From Betaproteobacteria bacterium HGW-Betaproteobacteria-18 (GTDB lineage: Bacteria; Pseudomonadota; Gammaproteobacteria; Burkholderiales; Burkholderiaceae_C), in the NCBI GenBank assembly GCA_002842265.1, contig PHCO01000004.1, forward strand, positions 1 through 43,779: a stretch of DNA of 43,779 nt. Reading direction: 5' to 3'. The notes under the pieces are model-generated. The model was not told the origin of the DNA. It saw nothing but the letters and a program-made list of their open reading frames with translations, and made no database searches. This document shows, in pieces, positions 18,355-28,233 of this stretch (the first letter of the stretch is position 1; each line of letters begins with the position of its first letter). The position numbers and the translations under genes are program-made.

Positions 18355-18861
18355 TCAGGGTTCAAGGACGACGCGTATTTCCGCTTGAGGAGCGGGACTG
18401 ATGCGCCGTGCCGTAATTTTGCCATGGTCGAATTGCGACTGGTCCACTTGCCAGCCGTCCAGGCTTATCTGGTCGCCTGCAAGCCAGGCAAACAGCGCCG
18501 ATACCGGAACAGGTGTGCCCAGCACACGTTCGATCAACTCGGCGATGTTATTGAAGGTTTGGGTCTGGGTGCCCGATTGCAGGAGTGCCTGCACGGGAGT
18601 CCAGACAATGGCTGCAGCGGTGCTGCCCAGGGGGGTGTAAAAGTGCAATTGCCCTTGTTCTGGCTTGCCTTGCAGCTCAAAAGTTGACGAGAACGCCTGG
18701 GATGCGAGCGATTCAGTGGCTTCCACCCGCACCGATAGGCGGCCACTCCAGCTTGCGATTTGCGTGATGCTTTCACCAGGGAGCCGGGTGAGAGCAGCAC
18801 AGCCAACCAAAAAAAATAGCGTCAGCAGGCAAAGCAGCAATGATGCAAATCGCTTGTTCAC
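18355..18861 (-). CDS. lolB: Outer-membrane lipoprotein LolB
   Basis: LolB receives lipoproteins from LolA and inserts them into the outer membrane. The signal peptide ends in the lipobox LVGC, so the mature protein begins at Cys21. The following W-S-G-R-L-S-V-R segment and SSTFELQGKPEQGQLHFYTPLGSTAA are typical of LolB. At 168 residues it is slightly shorter than E. coli LolB. The start overlaps the TPR gene stop by ATGA, and ispE follows, the standard lolB-ispE order. Confidence 0.92.
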   Translation of the reverse strand: MNKRFASLLLCLLTLFFLVGCAALTRLPGESITQIASWSGRLSVRVEATESLASQAFSSTFELQGKPEQGQLHFYTPLGSTAAAIVWTPVQALLQSGTQTQTFNNIAELIERVLGTPVPVSALFAWLAGDQISLDGWQVDQSQFDHGKITARRISPAPQAEIRVVLEP

Positions 18862-20594
18862 AGTTCAACACGCAGGCGCTGCAGTGTGTCTTTCAATGTT
18901 TCGTTATCAGGGTTGACTTCCAGGCCTTCGCGCCAGATTTTCCTGGCCTCATCGGGCTGCGCAGTGCCCCACAACACCTCGCCCAGATGGGCAGCGATTT
19001 CAGCATCCGGTTTTTGACTGTAGGCACTACGCAGCAAACGCAGCGCTTCTTCGGTCTGCCCCATACGAAACGCCACCCAGGCCAGACTGTCCAGAATAAA
19101 GGGGTCGCCGGGCGCGAGTGCCAGCGCTTTTTCAATCAGTTGCCGGGCCTCGGGCAAGCGCAGGCCACGGTCTGCCAGCGAGTAACCCAAGGCGTTGTAA
19201 GCTTGCGGTTCATCCGGTTTGGCAGCAATCAGTTGGCGCAAGAGACGCTCCATCTCAGCCAGGTCGCCCATTTTTTCTGCCAGCATGGCCAGGTCATACA
19301 TCACATCGGTATCGCTCGGGTTGTCGGCCAGGGCAGCTTCGAGTAGTCCGCGGGCACGGGTAAACTGCTTTTGGTCGCGCAGAATCTGCACTTCGGTGGC
19401 GCGCTTGAGTTGCGCATCAGCGGCCGATTGCTCAGGTAGACTGTGGATCAGCGTCAGCGCTTCTTCAAATTGGCCTTGCTGGGCCATCAAACCGGCGCGC
19501 CTGAGCTGGGCCGACAACAGATCGTTCGGATGATCGACGCGTTGCAACCAGTCCAGGGCTTGCTGCAGGTTTTTGCGTTGCACTGCAATTTGTGCCAGCG
19601 AAAGGTAGGCTTGCGACAGGCCCCGGGGCGCTGGCGTGGCTGCATGCGTTGCAGCTGGCGCTTTCATCAACTCCAGGTAGTGTAAAAAATGGCTTTCTGC
19701 TGTGTCCCATTGGCGCATTTGCAGATTCACCGCACCTTGCAGCAACCATACTGGTGCAAAAGTGGGTTGCTGTTTGTTGATGTTTTGCAGTTCAGTCAGA
19801 GCTTCGATATGGCGTTTGGCCAGCATCAGTGTTTGCACGTAAGCCATACGAAACTCTGTGCTGGGGGTATTTGCCAAGTGGTTTTTGACCAGGTTTTCGG
19901 CCTTGGCCACATCGGCTCGCATCAGACTCAGGGCCAACCAGGCCGGGTGATCCTGGTGCACCAGAAAGTTTTGTCCTTTTTCAGCGGCATGCAAGGCCGT
20001 AACCAAGTCGCCGGCGTTGACCCACAGGCGCCCCAACGCGGCCCAGGCGGTGGCTCCCAGGCTGGGGTCGGTCAGCATGGGGGTCAAGGCTTTTTGCACC
20101 ACCGAGACCGCCAGTTGCTTGTCGCTGGCGTGTTCATAGAGGGTTGGGATGGCCCAGATCATGGCAACACGTTCTGTCTTGGGTGTCAGCGCCAGCAAGC
20201 GCTTGAGCGGCTCCAGGGTGTCAGCCAGACGATTCAGACTCAACAATATCTGCAGCACGTAGCGGTTGGCTTCCTGGGAGGCTGGAGCCGCTTCTTGCCA
20301 GGCTTTGGCCGCCTGTAGCGCCGAATCGCCCGAGCGAGCACGCAGTGCAATTTGCACCGTTCGCTTGAACAGGGCTTCATCGCCGGTTTTACGAGCGGCA
20401 TCAAGCAGCAAGGAAAAAGCGGCAGCAGGTTCTTGTGCCTGGGCGCTGAGCTCGCCGAGCAGCAGTTGGTAAAAAAGTGCACTGTCCATGGCAGAACTTT
20501 GGGCAGTTGTTTCTGTCGGGACGGATGTTTGGGCCTGGACGGTGGCATAGCAGGTCAGGAGCAGGGTGAACAGGAGGCGATAGGGTTGACGCAT
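18858..20594 (-). CDS. Exported tetratricopeptide-repeat protein
   Basis: A helical-repeat protein of about 578 residues with a signal peptide ([22 protein letters not shown]). From about residue 50 to the end there are tandem TPR units, the clearest near the C-terminus: [49 protein letters not shown] and the next unit. Such proteins upstream of lolB-ispE are common in betaproteobacteria and are thought to act as periplasmic or outer-membrane scaffolds. Two starts are possible (20612 and 20594); the second gives the cleaner signal peptide. It is divergent from mutM, with under 40 bases between. Confidence 0.88.
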   Translation of the reverse strand: MRQPYRLLFTLLLTCYATVQAQTSVPTETTAQSSAMDSALFYQLLLGELSAQAQEPAAAFSLLLDAARKTGDEALFKRTVQIALRARSGDSALQAAKAWQEAAPASQEANRYVLQILLSLNRLADTLEPLKRLLALTPKTERVAMIWAIPTLYEHASDKQLAVSVVQKALTPMLTDPSLGATAWAALGRLWVNAGDLVTALHAAEKGQNFLVHQDHPAWLALSLMRADVAKAENLVKNHLANTPSTEFRMAYVQTLMLAKRHIEALTELQNINKQQPTFAPVWLLQGAVNLQMRQWDTAESHFLHYLELMKAPAATHAATPAPRGLSQAYLSLAQIAVQRKNLQQALDWLQRVDHPNDLLSAQLRRAGLMAQQGQFEEALTLIHSLPEQSAADAQLKRATEVQILRDQKQFTRARGLLEAALADNPSDTDVMYDLAMLAEKMGDLAEMERLLRQLIAAKPDEPQAYNALGYSLADRGLRLPEARQLIEKALALAPGDPFILDSLAWVAFRMGQTEEALRLLRSAYSQKPDAEIAAHLGEVLWGTAQPDEARKIWREGLEVNPDNETLKDTLQRLRVEL

Positions 20595-20632
20595 GTGGTC
20601 ATAATAATTCATGTCCGTCAGAAATAAGTGCC

Positions 20633-21448
20633 ATGCCTGAATTACCCGAAGTCGAAGTCACCCGGCGCAGTTTTGCCCATGCCATTGAGAACGCGACCGT
20701 GCAGTCGGTTCGGCTTGGTAAACCTTTACGCTGGCCGCTGGGCTGCACGCCCGAGCAGTTGGTCGGGCGGTGTGTGGTGTCGGTGGGGCGGCGCGGCAAG
20801 TATTTGTTGATTGAACTCGACCACGGTGTGTTGCTGGTGCACCTGGGCATGTCGGGCAGTTTGCGCTTTGCCCCGGTCTTGCCTGCGGCGGACGTGCACG
20901 ACCATTTTGATCTGGTCACCTCGTTTGGCACTTTGCGTTTGCATGATCCGCGCCGCTTTGGCGCCGTGGTTTACGTTGACAGCCTGGCCGATCCGCGAGC
21001 GCTCAAGTTGTTGGGGCGTTTGGGGCCTGAGCCTTTGTCGGATACTTTTGATGTGGCACAGTTCCTGGGGCAGCTCAAACGCCGCCAGGCGGCCATCAAG
21101 TCGGTGTTGCTGGCGGGTGAAGCAGTGGTGGGTGTGGGCAATATTTATGCGTCCGAGGCGCTTTTTCTGGCGGGTATTCGGCCCACCGTGTCTGCCGCCC
21201 GGCTGAGCCGACCAAGGGTGAACCGTCTCCATGGAGCCATCGTGAATGTTTTGAGCTGTGCCGTGGAGCAGGGTGGCAGTACGCTGCGCGATTTCTCCAG
21301 CGCCAGTGGTCAAGCGGGCTATTTTCAGTTGCAGACCATGGTTTATGGCCGCGCCGGTTTGCCCTGTCATGTGTGTGCCAGCCCGGTGCGTCTCATCAAG
21401 CAGGGCCAGCGCTCCACCTTTTATTGCGCCACATGTCAAAAACCCTGA
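20633..21448 (+). CDS. mutM: Formamidopyrimidine-DNA glycosylase MutM (Fpg)
   Basis: MutM removes 8-oxoguanine and formamidopyrimidines opposite C and nicks the strand. The protein begins [11 protein letters not shown], with the catalytic Pro2 and Glu3. [14 protein letters not shown] forms part of the helix-two-turn-helix. The zinc finger near the C-terminus is C-HV-C...C-AT-C. It is 271 residues, normal length. mutY follows 24 bases later in the same direction, so both arms of the 8-oxoguanine repair system sit in one likely operon, and a MutT-type NUDIX gene lies at 3.4 kb. Confidence 0.97.
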   Translation: MPELPEVEVTRRSFAHAIENATVQSVRLGKPLRWPLGCTPEQLVGRCVVSVGRRGKYLLIELDHGVLLVHLGMSGSLRFAPVLPAADVHDHFDLVTSFGTLRLHDPRRFGAVVYVDSLADPRALKLLGRLGPEPLSDTFDVAQFLGQLKRRQAAIKSVLLAGEAVVGVGNIYASEALFLAGIRPTVSAARLSRPRVNRLHGAIVNVLSCAVEQGGSTLRDFSSASGQAGYFQLQTMVYGRAGLPCHVCASPVRLIKQGQRSTFYCATCQKP

Positions 21449-21472
21449 CATGCTCGTTGTGAGATTTTTCTG

Positions 21473-22546
21473 ATGGACGGCTTTCTGGCATCGCAAGTGG
21501 TGCACTGGCAGGCGCAATCGGGTCGCCACGATTTGCCTTGGCAAAACACGCGTGACCCGTATCGCGTCTGGCTCTCGGAGATCATGTTGCAACAAACGCA
21601 AGTGGTCACGGTGCAAGCTTACTTCGCCCGCTTCCTGGTGCGCTTCCCGGATGTGCAGGCGCTGGCGCTTGCGTCGCTGGATGATGTGCTGCATTTGTGG
21701 GCAGGCTTGGGCTACTACAGCCGTGCCCGCAATCTGCACCGCTGTGCGCAGGATGTGGTGCGTTTGCATGGCGGGTTTTTTCCCATATCAGCACAGCAAC
21801 TGCAAACCCTGCCGGGCATCGGACGCTCCACCGCTGCGGCCATTGCCACCCTGTGTTTTGGCGAGCGGGTGGCCATTCTGGATGGCAATGTCAAAAGGGT
21901 GTTGACCCGTTACTTGGGTTTTGCGGAGGATCTGGCACAGGCCGCGCATGAGCGACGCTTGTGGGCGCTAGCCACACAACTATTACCCGCCGACCAACTG
22001 TCGGAAAACATGGCGCGCTATACCCAGGGCATGATGGACTTGGGGGCGACGCTGTGCATCTCCAAAAATCCGTCTTGCCCGTCTTGCCCGTTGGCCACGC
22101 GCTGTGTCGCCCACGCTTTGGGTTCACCTGAAAAATTTCCGGTCAAAACCCGCAAACTCAAACGCAGTTCCCAGACCCTCTGGTTGTTATGGGTGGTGGC
22201 TGATGATGGTGCCGTGTGGATGAGCCAACGGCCCACACCCGGCGTTTGGGCGGGTTTGTATTGCATGGCTTTGTTTGAAGACCGGTTGACACTTCAGGCC
22301 GTATCGGGGCAAAAAGGCGCATCCTTGCTGCAGGATTTGCCCTCGTTCAAGCATGTGCTGACGCACAAAGACCTGTATTTGCATCCGGTGTTACTCAAAT
22401 TAGTGGGGCGCCCGCCGCTGCCGCTGGCGGGGCAATGGTTTGATGCAGCACAACTGGCACAACTCGGCTTGCCAGCGCCCATCAAAAAATTGCTGCAAGT
22501 TGGAAAAGCTTGCGGGTCAGACCACTCGCGTAGCGACGTGCTCTGA
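21473..22546 (+). CDS. mutY: Adenine DNA glycosylase MutY
   Basis: MutY removes adenine mispaired with 8-oxoguanine. Catalytic Glu36 (SEIMLQQTQV) and Asp137 (AILDGNVKRV) are present, with the helix-hairpin-helix LPGIGRSTAAA between them. The [4Fe-4S] ligands are Cys195, 202, 205 and 211. The C-terminal NUDIX-like 8-oxoG recognition domain runs from about residue 230. The last 11 residues (347-357, CGSDHSRSDVL) and the stop codon are encoded by a copy of a REP-like repeat, so the native C-terminus has been replaced or extended; the catalytic parts are unaffected. Confidence 0.96.
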   Translation: MDGFLASQVVHWQAQSGRHDLPWQNTRDPYRVWLSEIMLQQTQVVTVQAYFARFLVRFPDVQALALASLDDVLHLWAGLGYYSRARNLHRCAQDVVRLHGGFFPISAQQLQTLPGIGRSTAAAIATLCFGERVAILDGNVKRVLTRYLGFAEDLAQAAHERRLWALATQLLPADQLSENMARYTQGMMDLGATLCISKNPSCPSCPLATRCVAHALGSPEKFPVKTRKLKRSSQTLWLLWVVADDGAVWMSQRPTPGVWAGLYCMALFEDRLTLQAVSGQKGASLLQDLPSFKHVLTHKDLYLHPVLLKLVGRPPLPLAGQWFDAAQLAQLGLPAPIKKLLQVGKACGSDHSRSDVL

Positions 22547-22558
22547 CCTCAACTAATT
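22511..22558. repeat. REP-like palindromic repeat, copy 1 (overlaps mutY 3' end)
   Basis: A 48-base unit with outer arms GGTCAGA (22515-22521) and TCTGACC (22542-22548) and an inner stem CACTCGC/GCGA-GTG. It ends CTCAACTAATT. It is repeated almost exactly at 22567 and has a diverged relative at 42970. Confidence 0.85.
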
Positions 22559-22566
22559 TGATGCTT

Positions 22567-22614
22567 TGCGGGTCAGACCACTCGCGTAGCGACGTGCTCT
22601 GACCCCAACTGATT
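22567..22614. repeat. REP-like palindromic repeat, copy 2 (touches rapZ stop)
   Basis: Same 48-base unit as copy 1, in the same orientation and differing at only two positions (CTCAACTAATT against CCCAACTGATT). Its last two bases fall inside the rapZ stop codon (22613-22615, minus strand). Confidence 0.85.
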
Positions 22615-23500
22615 AGGATGCTATTTCTCGGTGCCGCTTGAGCGTGCTCCAGCGCTGCTCGAAGCGGGCATTCAACTGTTCCACCAGATAGACCGAACGA
22701 TGCTGGCCGCCAGTGCAGCCAATGGCCACAGTCACATAACTGCGGTGGTTGTGCACCATCGCCTCCAGCCAATGATCCAAAAAGGCGTGGATCTGGTCCA
22801 GCATGGCTTGCACATCGGCTTGTTGTTGCAAAAATTTGATGACGGGGCCGTCGCGACCGGTGAGCTCACGCAAGCCCGGTTCGTAGTGCGGGTTGGGCAG
22901 CATGCGCACGTCAAAGACAAAGTCGGCATCATTGGGAACGCCGCGTTTGAACGCAAACGACTCAAAAACCAGGGTCAGTTGATCTCCTGGGGCGTCAATG
23001 AAGGACTTGACGTAACTTTGCAATTGGGTGGGGCGGATGATGCTGGAGTCGATCACGTGGGCCTGGGTACGCAATTCACTCAGCAGTTCACGTTCAAGTT
23101 CAATGGCTTCAGCCAGCGCGCGGTGCTGGTCTCGGCTGTGATCCGGGGTGTCGGTTTTGGACAGGGGATGGCGCCGCCGTGTTTCTGAAAACCGGCGCAT
23201 CAGCGTGTCGGTGCTGGCATCCAGAAAAATGGAGTCCACCTGCAAACCCTGGGTTTTGAGCTGAGTCAGTTGTTTGGGAACCAGTGGCAAGGATCCGGCA
23301 CTGCGCACATCCATGGCAATGGCCAACTGGCCGGCATGATTGGCCCGCTCCAGCTTGACCAGTGGCAGCAAGAGTTCAGGGGGCAAATTGTCAACACAGT
23401 AAAAACCCAGATCTTCGAGCGCATTGAGCGCCACCGACTTGCCCGAGCCAGACATGCCCGTGATCAAAACCAGATGCATTTGCTTGAGTGGCAGCGTCAT
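22613..23500 (-). CDS. rapZ: RNase adapter protein RapZ
   Basis: RapZ is a P-loop protein that in enterobacteria presents the sRNA GlmZ to RNase E and senses glucosamine-6-phosphate; the role outside enterobacteria is less clear. Walker A is GMSGSGKS (residues 15-22), followed by the DNLPPELL motif. The C-terminal domain carries [21 protein letters not shown]. The 295 residues are full length. The ATG at 23500 overlaps the recN stop as ATGA; an inner ATG at 23479 (MHLVLITG) also exists. In many betaproteobacteria rapZ lies by PTS/hprK genes; here it follows recN. Confidence 0.93.
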   Translation of the reverse strand: MTLPLKQMHLVLITGMSGSGKSVALNALEDLGFYCVDNLPPELLLPLVKLERANHAGQLAIAMDVRSAGSLPLVPKQLTQLKTQGLQVDSIFLDASTDTLMRRFSETRRRHPLSKTDTPDHSRDQHRALAEAIELERELLSELRTQAHVIDSSIIRPTQLQSYVKSFIDAPGDQLTLVFESFAFKRGVPNDADFVFDVRMLPNPHYEPGLRELTGRDGPVIKFLQQQADVQAMLDQIHAFLDHWLEAMVHNHRSYVTVAIGCTGGQHRSVYLVEQLNARFEQRWSTLKRHREIAS

Positions 23501-25158
23501 GTTGATTTAGTTTCCTTGACTTGCAGCATTTCCCGCGCGTGGGCCAACGTGCTGTTCAACAGGCGCTCGCCACCGAGCATCCGGGCCAGCTCGGCCACGC
23601 GCACCTCATTTTCTACGCTGTTCACCGAACTCAGCGTAACGCCGTCCTGAAGCTGTTTGCGCACCACCAGATGGTGATCGGCGCAAGCCGCCACCTGCGG
23701 CAGATGGGTGACAGCCAGTACCTGGCGGTCCTGGCCCAGTTGTTTCATGAGCAAGCCCACGGTTTCGGCCACTGCCCCGCCCACACCGGCATCCACTTCG
23801 TCAAAAATCAGGGTTTGGGCGGTACCCAACTGGCTGGTGGTAACCGCAATGGCCAGCGCAATACGTGACAATTCGCCTCCGGAGGCCACTTTGTTGATCG
23901 CACGCGGCGTGCTGCCCGCATGGCCTGCCACCAAAAACGTTACCTCTTCGAGGCCGCTTTGCAGCGCTTGCCCGGCGGCTTGCAATTGCACTTCAAATTG
24001 CCCACCTTGCATGCCCAAACCCTGCATGGCGCGGGTGATGGCCTGCGCCAATTTGGGTGCGCTCTGGGTGCGTACCCGGGTCAATATACTGGCTTCTTGC
24101 ACATAGGTTTGCCACGCGGTGGCCGAGGCGTTTTCCAGCGCTTGTACATCGGCTGCGGCATCGAGTTGCACCAATTCCTGTTGCCAACTGGCCAGCAGTT
24201 CAGGTAATTCGTGCGGGCTGCGTTTGTAGCGCCGCGCCAGCGAGAGCCACAGCCCCATGCGTTCATCGAGCTCGGCGAGCCGGTCCGGGTCGAGTTCGGT
24301 CTTGCGCAAATAGGTGCGCAGCGCGTGCGCGCTGTCTTGCACTTGCGCCAGGCTTGATGCCAAAATCTCGGTCAGATTCTTGAAATAAGGTTCCAGGTGT
24401 TCCTGTTGCTGCAGCAAGTGGCAGGCATGGCTCAGGCGTTCCAGTGCGTTGCCATCCTCTTCGTCCAGGGTCAAGACAGCGGCTTGGGCGGCATCGAGCA
24501 AGGCTTGTGCATTGGCCAGACGGGTGTGCTCGGTATTGAGCGTGGACCATTCTTCAGGTGCGGGGGCCAGTTTGTCCAACTCGCCAATTTGCCAGCTCAG
24601 GCGTTCCCGCTCGCGCAGCAGCGAATCTTGCAATGCACGTGCCTGTTCCAATTTATTTTGCGCCGCGCGCCATTGGTGCCATTTTTCTGCCACTTCGGTG
24701 CTTGAGACCTGGGCATAAGCATCGAGCAAGCTGCGCACTGCCTCCGTGCGGGTCAGGCTTTGCCAGGCGTGCTGGCCATGAATGTCGAGCAACTGCTCGC
24801 CCAGGTTGCGCAGTTGCGTGGCGGTGGCTGGACTGCCATTGATCCAGGCCCGGCTTTTGCCCTGGGCGTCGAGCGTGCGGCGCAGCAGCAGGGCCATATC
24901 CGATTCAAAACCGGCTTCTTCCAGCCATTGCGTCACGCCGGGCGTGCTGTCAAATTCGGCGCTGACCTCACAACGGCTGGCCCCTTCACGGATCAGATTC
25001 ACGTCGGCCCGGCCACCAGTAGCCAGTTGCAGGGCATCGATCAGAATCGATTTTCCGGCACCGGTTTCACCCGTCAACACGGTGAATTGGTTGCCAAATT
25101 CAAGATCAAGTTCGCTGACGATGACAAAGTCGCGCAGCACCATGCGTTTCAGGCTCAC
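23497..25158 (-). CDS. recN: DNA repair protein RecN
   Basis: RecN is an SMC-like ATPase recruited to double-strand breaks. Walker A is GETGAGKS (residues 30-37), and the C-terminal half carries [11 protein letters not shown] (ABC signature) and [13 protein letters not shown] (Walker B). Long charged helices between them form the coiled coil. I set the start at the GTG at 25158: it overlaps the nadK stop as GTGA and gives (V)[13 protein letters not shown], the usual N-terminus (553 residues). A reading from an upstream ATG adds eight unconserved residues, and one from an inner ATG removes five. Confidence 0.94.
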   Translation of the reverse strand: MSLKRMVLRDFVIVSELDLEFGNQFTVLTGETGAGKSILIDALQLATGGRADVNLIREGASRCEVSAEFDSTPGVTQWLEEAGFESDMALLLRRTLDAQGKSRAWINGSPATATQLRNLGEQLLDIHGQHAWQSLTRTEAVRSLLDAYAQVSSTEVAEKWHQWRAAQNKLEQARALQDSLLRERERLSWQIGELDKLAPAPEEWSTLNTEHTRLANAQALLDAAQAAVLTLDEEDGNALERLSHACHLLQQQEHLEPYFKNLTEILASSLAQVQDSAHALRTYLRKTELDPDRLAELDERMGLWLSLARRYKRSPHELPELLASWQQELVQLDAAADVQALENASATAWQTYVQEASILTRVRTQSAPKLAQAITRAMQGLGMQGGQFEVQLQAAGQALQSGLEEVTFLVAGHAGSTPRAINKVASGGELSRIALAIAVTTSQLGTAQTLIFDEVDAGVGGAVAETVGLLMKQLGQDRQVLAVTHLPQVAACADHHLVVRKQLQDGVTLSSVNSVENEVRVAELARMLGGERLLNSTLAHAREMLQVKETKST

Positions 25159-26057
25159 GTTGCAGCCACTCCTTCGTTCCAATGCAATTTTTCGCGCAGC
25201 GTGTCAAAGTAAGACCAACCCTGCGGGTGCAAAAAGCGCACATGGTGCTTGGAGCGCGTCACTTCAATGCGGTCGCCGTGCATCAGCGAGGCCAGTGACT
25301 GCGTGTCGAAGCTGGCGCTGGCATCGCGTCCCGAGACGATCTCAATCGCAATTTTTGAGCTGTTGGCCAGCACGATGGGTCGATTGGACAGGGTATGCGG
25401 CGCGATCGGCACCATCACCCAGCCCGGAATCGACGGGTGGATCAGCGGCCCACCCGAAGACAGCGCATAAGCGGTGGAGCCGGTGGGCGTGGCAATGATC
25501 AGGCCATCGGCGCGCTGGTTGGCCACAAAATGGCCGTCCACCTCCACCCGCAGTTCCACCATGCCCGACGCCGCCCCCCGGTTGACCACCACATCGTTCA
25601 TGGCCGTGGCCTGGTAAACGCAATGGCCGTCGCGCAGCACCTGGGCGCTTATCAGGCTGCGATGGTCTTCCACATAGGCGCCGCGCAACATTTGCGCCAA
25701 ACTGGTGGCAAAGCTGCCATAAGGCACATCGGTGATAAAGCCCAGGCGCCCCTGGTTGATGCCTATTAAAGGTACACCGTAGGGCGCCATCTGGCGGCCG
25801 ATGCCGAGCATGGTGCCGTCACCCCCGACCACCATCCCCAGATCGCATTGCTTGCCAATCTGTGCCACACTCAAAGCCGGGTAGTCGGTCAGGCCCATGT
25901 TGATCGCGGTGTCCTGTTCGAGCGACACATCACAGCCCAGGTCGTCCAGAAAATGGGCCACAGCCAACAACGCGGCGCGTGAGTTGGCGCCGCTGGTGCT
26001 GGACGTGGTGATCTGGTATTTGCCGATCAGGGCAACATGCTGGAATTTGGACTTCAT
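25155..26057 (-). CDS. nadK: NAD kinase
   Basis: NadK makes NADP from NAD. The GGDGT motif is at residues 78-82 in [15 protein letters not shown]. The second conserved stretch, [14 protein letters not shown], and the [10 protein letters not shown] motif are present. The ATG at 26057 (300 residues, [14 protein letters not shown]) is preferred over an upstream TTG. The stop is coupled to recN by GTGA. hrcA starts divergently only 28 bases away, so the two promoters must overlap. Confidence 0.96.
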   Translation of the reverse strand: MKSKFQHVALIGKYQITTSSTSGANSRAALLAVAHFLDDLGCDVSLEQDTAINMGLTDYPALSVAQIGKQCDLGMVVGGDGTMLGIGRQMAPYGVPLIGINQGRLGFITDVPYGSFATSLAQMLRGAYVEDHRSLISAQVLRDGHCVYQATAMNDVVVNRGAASGMVELRVEVDGHFVANQRADGLIIATPTGSTAYALSSGGPLIHPSIPGWVMVPIAPHTLSNRPIVLANSSKIAIEIVSGRDASASFDTQSLASLMHGDRIEVTRSKHHVRFLHPQGWSYFDTLREKLHWNEGVAAT

Positions 26058-26085
26058 TTGCAAATTACATCACTAAAATGAAATC

Positions 26086-27090
26086 ATGCTCGATGATCGT
26101 GCCAAGTTATTACTTAAAGCGCTGGTAGAACGCTACATTGCCGACGGCCAGCCCGTGGGTTCGCGCACCCTGTCGCGTGCCTCCGGCCTGGATTTGTCAC
26201 CCGCCACCATCCGCAACGTGATGTCGGACCTGGAGGAACTGGGCCTGATTGCCAGCCCGCACACCTCGGCCGGGCGTATTCCCACAGCGCGCGGCTACCG
26301 GCTCTTTGTGGACACCATGCTGACGGTGCAGCGCAACCAGATCGGCACGCCCAGTCTGGCGCACGACCAGCCGCAAAAAGTGATCTCCAACGCGGCCAAT
26401 CTGCTGTCGAGCCTGTCGCAGTTTGTCGGCGTGGTGATTGCGCCACGGCGCACTTCGGTATTCAGGCACATCGAGTTCCTGCGGCTGTCGGAGCGGCGCC
26501 TGTTGGTGATCATCGTGTCGCCCGAAGGCGACGTGCAAAACCGTGTCATTTTTACCGAGGTGGACTACACGCAGTCGCAGTTGGTGGAGGCGGCCAACTA
26601 CCTCAACACCCATTACGTCGGCCTGGCTATTGAGCAAGTGCGCGAGCGGCTTAAAAATGAAGTGGATACCCTGCGCGTGGAAATCGCCAGCCTGATGAAC
26701 GCGGCCGTGGCAGCCAATTCAGAAGCCATGACCGAAGCGCAGGACGAAGTGATTATTTCGGGCGAAAGAAACCTGCTCTCGGTTAGCGATTTCTCCAACG
26801 ACATGAGTCATCTGCGTCGCGCCTTTGACCTGTTTGAACAAAAAGCCCAATTGATGCGCCTGCTCGACGTCACCGGCCAGGCTGAAGGCGTGCGTATTTT
26901 CATTGGCGGTGAAAGCCAGGTGGTGCCGTTTGAAGACCTGTCCATCGTCAGCGCCCCGTACGAAGTGGATGGCCAGATTGTGGGCACGCTGGGCGTGGTC
27001 GGCCCGACCCGCATGGCCTATGACCGCATGATCCAGATTGTTGATATCACTTCCAAATTGGTCAGCAACGCACTGAGCCACCACAAATAA
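26086..27090 (+). CDS. hrcA: Heat-inducible transcription repressor HrcA
   Basis: HrcA represses groESL/dnaK-type heat-shock genes by binding CIRCE operators and is thought to need GroEL for folding. The winged-helix N-terminus [34 protein letters not shown] is diagnostic, followed by the [18 protein letters not shown] linker. The C-terminal half ends [18 protein letters not shown]. The 334-residue length is normal. No CIRCE element (TTAGCACTC-N9-GAGTGCTAA) is visible in the short upstream gap, so autoregulation through CIRCE is not supported here. Confidence 0.96.
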   Translation: MLDDRAKLLLKALVERYIADGQPVGSRTLSRASGLDLSPATIRNVMSDLEELGLIASPHTSAGRIPTARGYRLFVDTMLTVQRNQIGTPSLAHDQPQKVISNAANLLSSLSQFVGVVIAPRRTSVFRHIEFLRLSERRLLVIIVSPEGDVQNRVIFTEVDYTQSQLVEAANYLNTHYVGLAIEQVRERLKNEVDTLRVEIASLMNAAVAANSEAMTEAQDEVIISGERNLLSVSDFSNDMSHLRRAFDLFEQKAQLMRLLDVTGQAEGVRIFIGGESQVVPFEDLSIVSAPYEVDGQIVGTLGVVGPTRMAYDRMIQIVDITSKLVSNALSHHK

Positions 27091-27124
27091 CTACTTGCTG
27101 CCCCGTACAATCCGCAATTCGGTC

Positions 27125-27203
27125 GGGCCCCTAGCTCATGCTTGGTTAGAGCAGTGGACTCATAATCCATTGGTGCCGTGTTCGACTCACGGGGGGCCCA
27201 CCA
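27125..27203 (+). tRNA. tRNA with CAT anticodon, probably tRNA-Ile2 (lysidine type)
   Basis: Acceptor arms GGGCCCC and GGGGCCC pair fully; the D arm, anticodon arm GTGGA-CTCATAA-TCCAT (CAT at 27161-27163) and T arm CCGTG-TTCGACT-CACGG fold normally; CCA is encoded. C4-G69 and C5-G68, features recognised by TilS in known tRNA-Ile2, and the overall likeness to E. coli ileX favour Ile2 over elongator Met. Confidence 0.8.
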
Positions 27204-27209
27204 CTATTT

Positions 27210-27242
27210 GCCTCGGCTGTCATCGGCTGGGGCTTTTTTTTT
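27210..27242 (+). terminator. Terminator of the CAT-anticodon tRNA
   Basis: A 10-bp stem (GCCTCGGCTG at 27210-27219 with CGGCTGGGGC at 27224-27233, three wobble pairs, loop TCAT) is followed by nine Ts. Its stem overlaps the last codons of the convergent LysR gene. Confidence 0.85.
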
Positions 27243-28182
27243 GCCCTTGGTTTTCCATGAACAAATTGGCGCACACGCCGCGCAGCCAGCGGTTGGCGCC
27301 GTCGTGGTGGTAGCGGGCGTGCCAATACTGCTTGACAGCAAACCCGGGCACGGCAAATGGGCAGGGCAGGGTGCGCAGGCCAGCAGCGCGCGCCAGCGTT
27401 TCGCCAATGTGGCGCGGCAGTGTGGCAATCAGGTCGCTGTTGGACAGAATGGCGGACAAGCCCAGAAAGCCCGGCAACTCCAGCCGTATCTGCCGCGTGA
27501 TCTGCTGGGCGGCCACGGTGCTGTCGAGCAACTGGTAACTGGTGCCGGGCGTGATCCCGACGTGGGCCTCCATCTGGTACACCGCCAGGTTCCAGTGCCT
27601 GGGGCTGGCGTCGGGGATGCGCGGGTGGCGCGCATTGGCCAGGCAAATCCAGTCCTGCTGGTACAGGGTTTGCTGATAAAAGCCGGCATCCAGCCAGGGC
27701 AAAAATCCCAGCGCCAGGTCCGCCTCGCCGTTTGCCAAGGTCTGCGCCAGCGCGGCGTCGATACGGCTGGCCGTCAGCACCACGCCCGGCGCCAGCGCAC
27801 GCATGTGGGCCAGCAGATTGGGCAACAGAGTGATGTGGCTGGCATCGGTCATGCAGATGGCAAAACGCCGCTGCGCTGTGGCTGGGTCAAATTCGGCCTG
27901 CGACTCTGACAGGCGGCGCAGACCTTCCAGCACGTCGCGCGCAGGGCCAATCATCGCATCGGCCCGCGGCGTGGGTTGCATGCCGCCAGGTGTGCGTACA
28001 AACAGCGGATCATTCAATTGCGCACGCAATTTACCCAGCCAGATCGACACCGTGGGCTGGCTCTGTTCCAGCAACTCGGCGGCACGGGTCACGCTGCGGG
28101 TGCTGTAGAGCAGGTCCAGCAGGCGCAATAATTTGATGTCGAGCAGCGCTGTGTCACCGGTGTTGCGATCCATCATGGCCAT
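27220..28182 (-). CDS. LysR-family transcriptional regulator
   Basis: A 320-residue LysR regulator. The N-terminal winged helix-turn-helix reads LLRLLDLLYSTRSVTRAAELLEQSQPTVSIWLGKLRAQLNDPLFVR, and the effector domain ends with YWHARYHHDGANRWLRG, a pattern seen in PcpR/NodD-like LysRs of aromatic degradation. Starts at 28182, 28176 or 28173 are possible. It is divergent from the ketopantoate-reductase-like gene, with three ATTGCA-type boxes in the gap, so it probably controls that gene and itself. Its effector may be a substrate of the downstream cluster. The 3' end runs into the tRNA terminator hairpin. Confidence 0.92.
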   Translation of the reverse strand: MAMMDRNTGDTALLDIKLLRLLDLLYSTRSVTRAAELLEQSQPTVSIWLGKLRAQLNDPLFVRTPGGMQPTPRADAMIGPARDVLEGLRRLSESQAEFDPATAQRRFAICMTDASHITLLPNLLAHMRALAPGVVLTASRIDAALAQTLANGEADLALGFLPWLDAGFYQQTLYQQDWICLANARHPRIPDASPRHWNLAVYQMEAHVGITPGTSYQLLDSTVAAQQITRQIRLELPGFLGLSAILSNSDLIATLPRHIGETLARAAGLRTLPCPFAVPGFAVKQYWHARYHHDGANRWLRGVCANLFMENQGQKKSPSR

Positions 28183-28195
28183 GCCTGTATAAAAA

Positions 28196-28226
28196 ATTGC
28201 AATGCAGTGTATTGCAATCATTGCAT
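28196..28226. promoter_or_regulatory. Candidate LysR operator: three ATTGCA-type boxes
   Basis: The divergent gap holds the perfect palindrome ATTGCAAT at 28196-28203 and again at 28211-28218, then ATTGCAT at 28220-28226. The first two are 15 bases apart, with a possible TATAAA -10 box just before (28188-28193). Confidence 0.55.
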
Positions 28227-28233
28227 TTACACC

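Noticed and set aside
22511-22614. CRISPR array
   Set aside because: Only two units, palindromic, with an 8-base spacer; the pattern is REP-like.
26058-26085. CIRCE operator upstream of hrcA
   Set aside because: No TTAGCACTC-N9-GAGTGCTAA-like inverted repeat is present.
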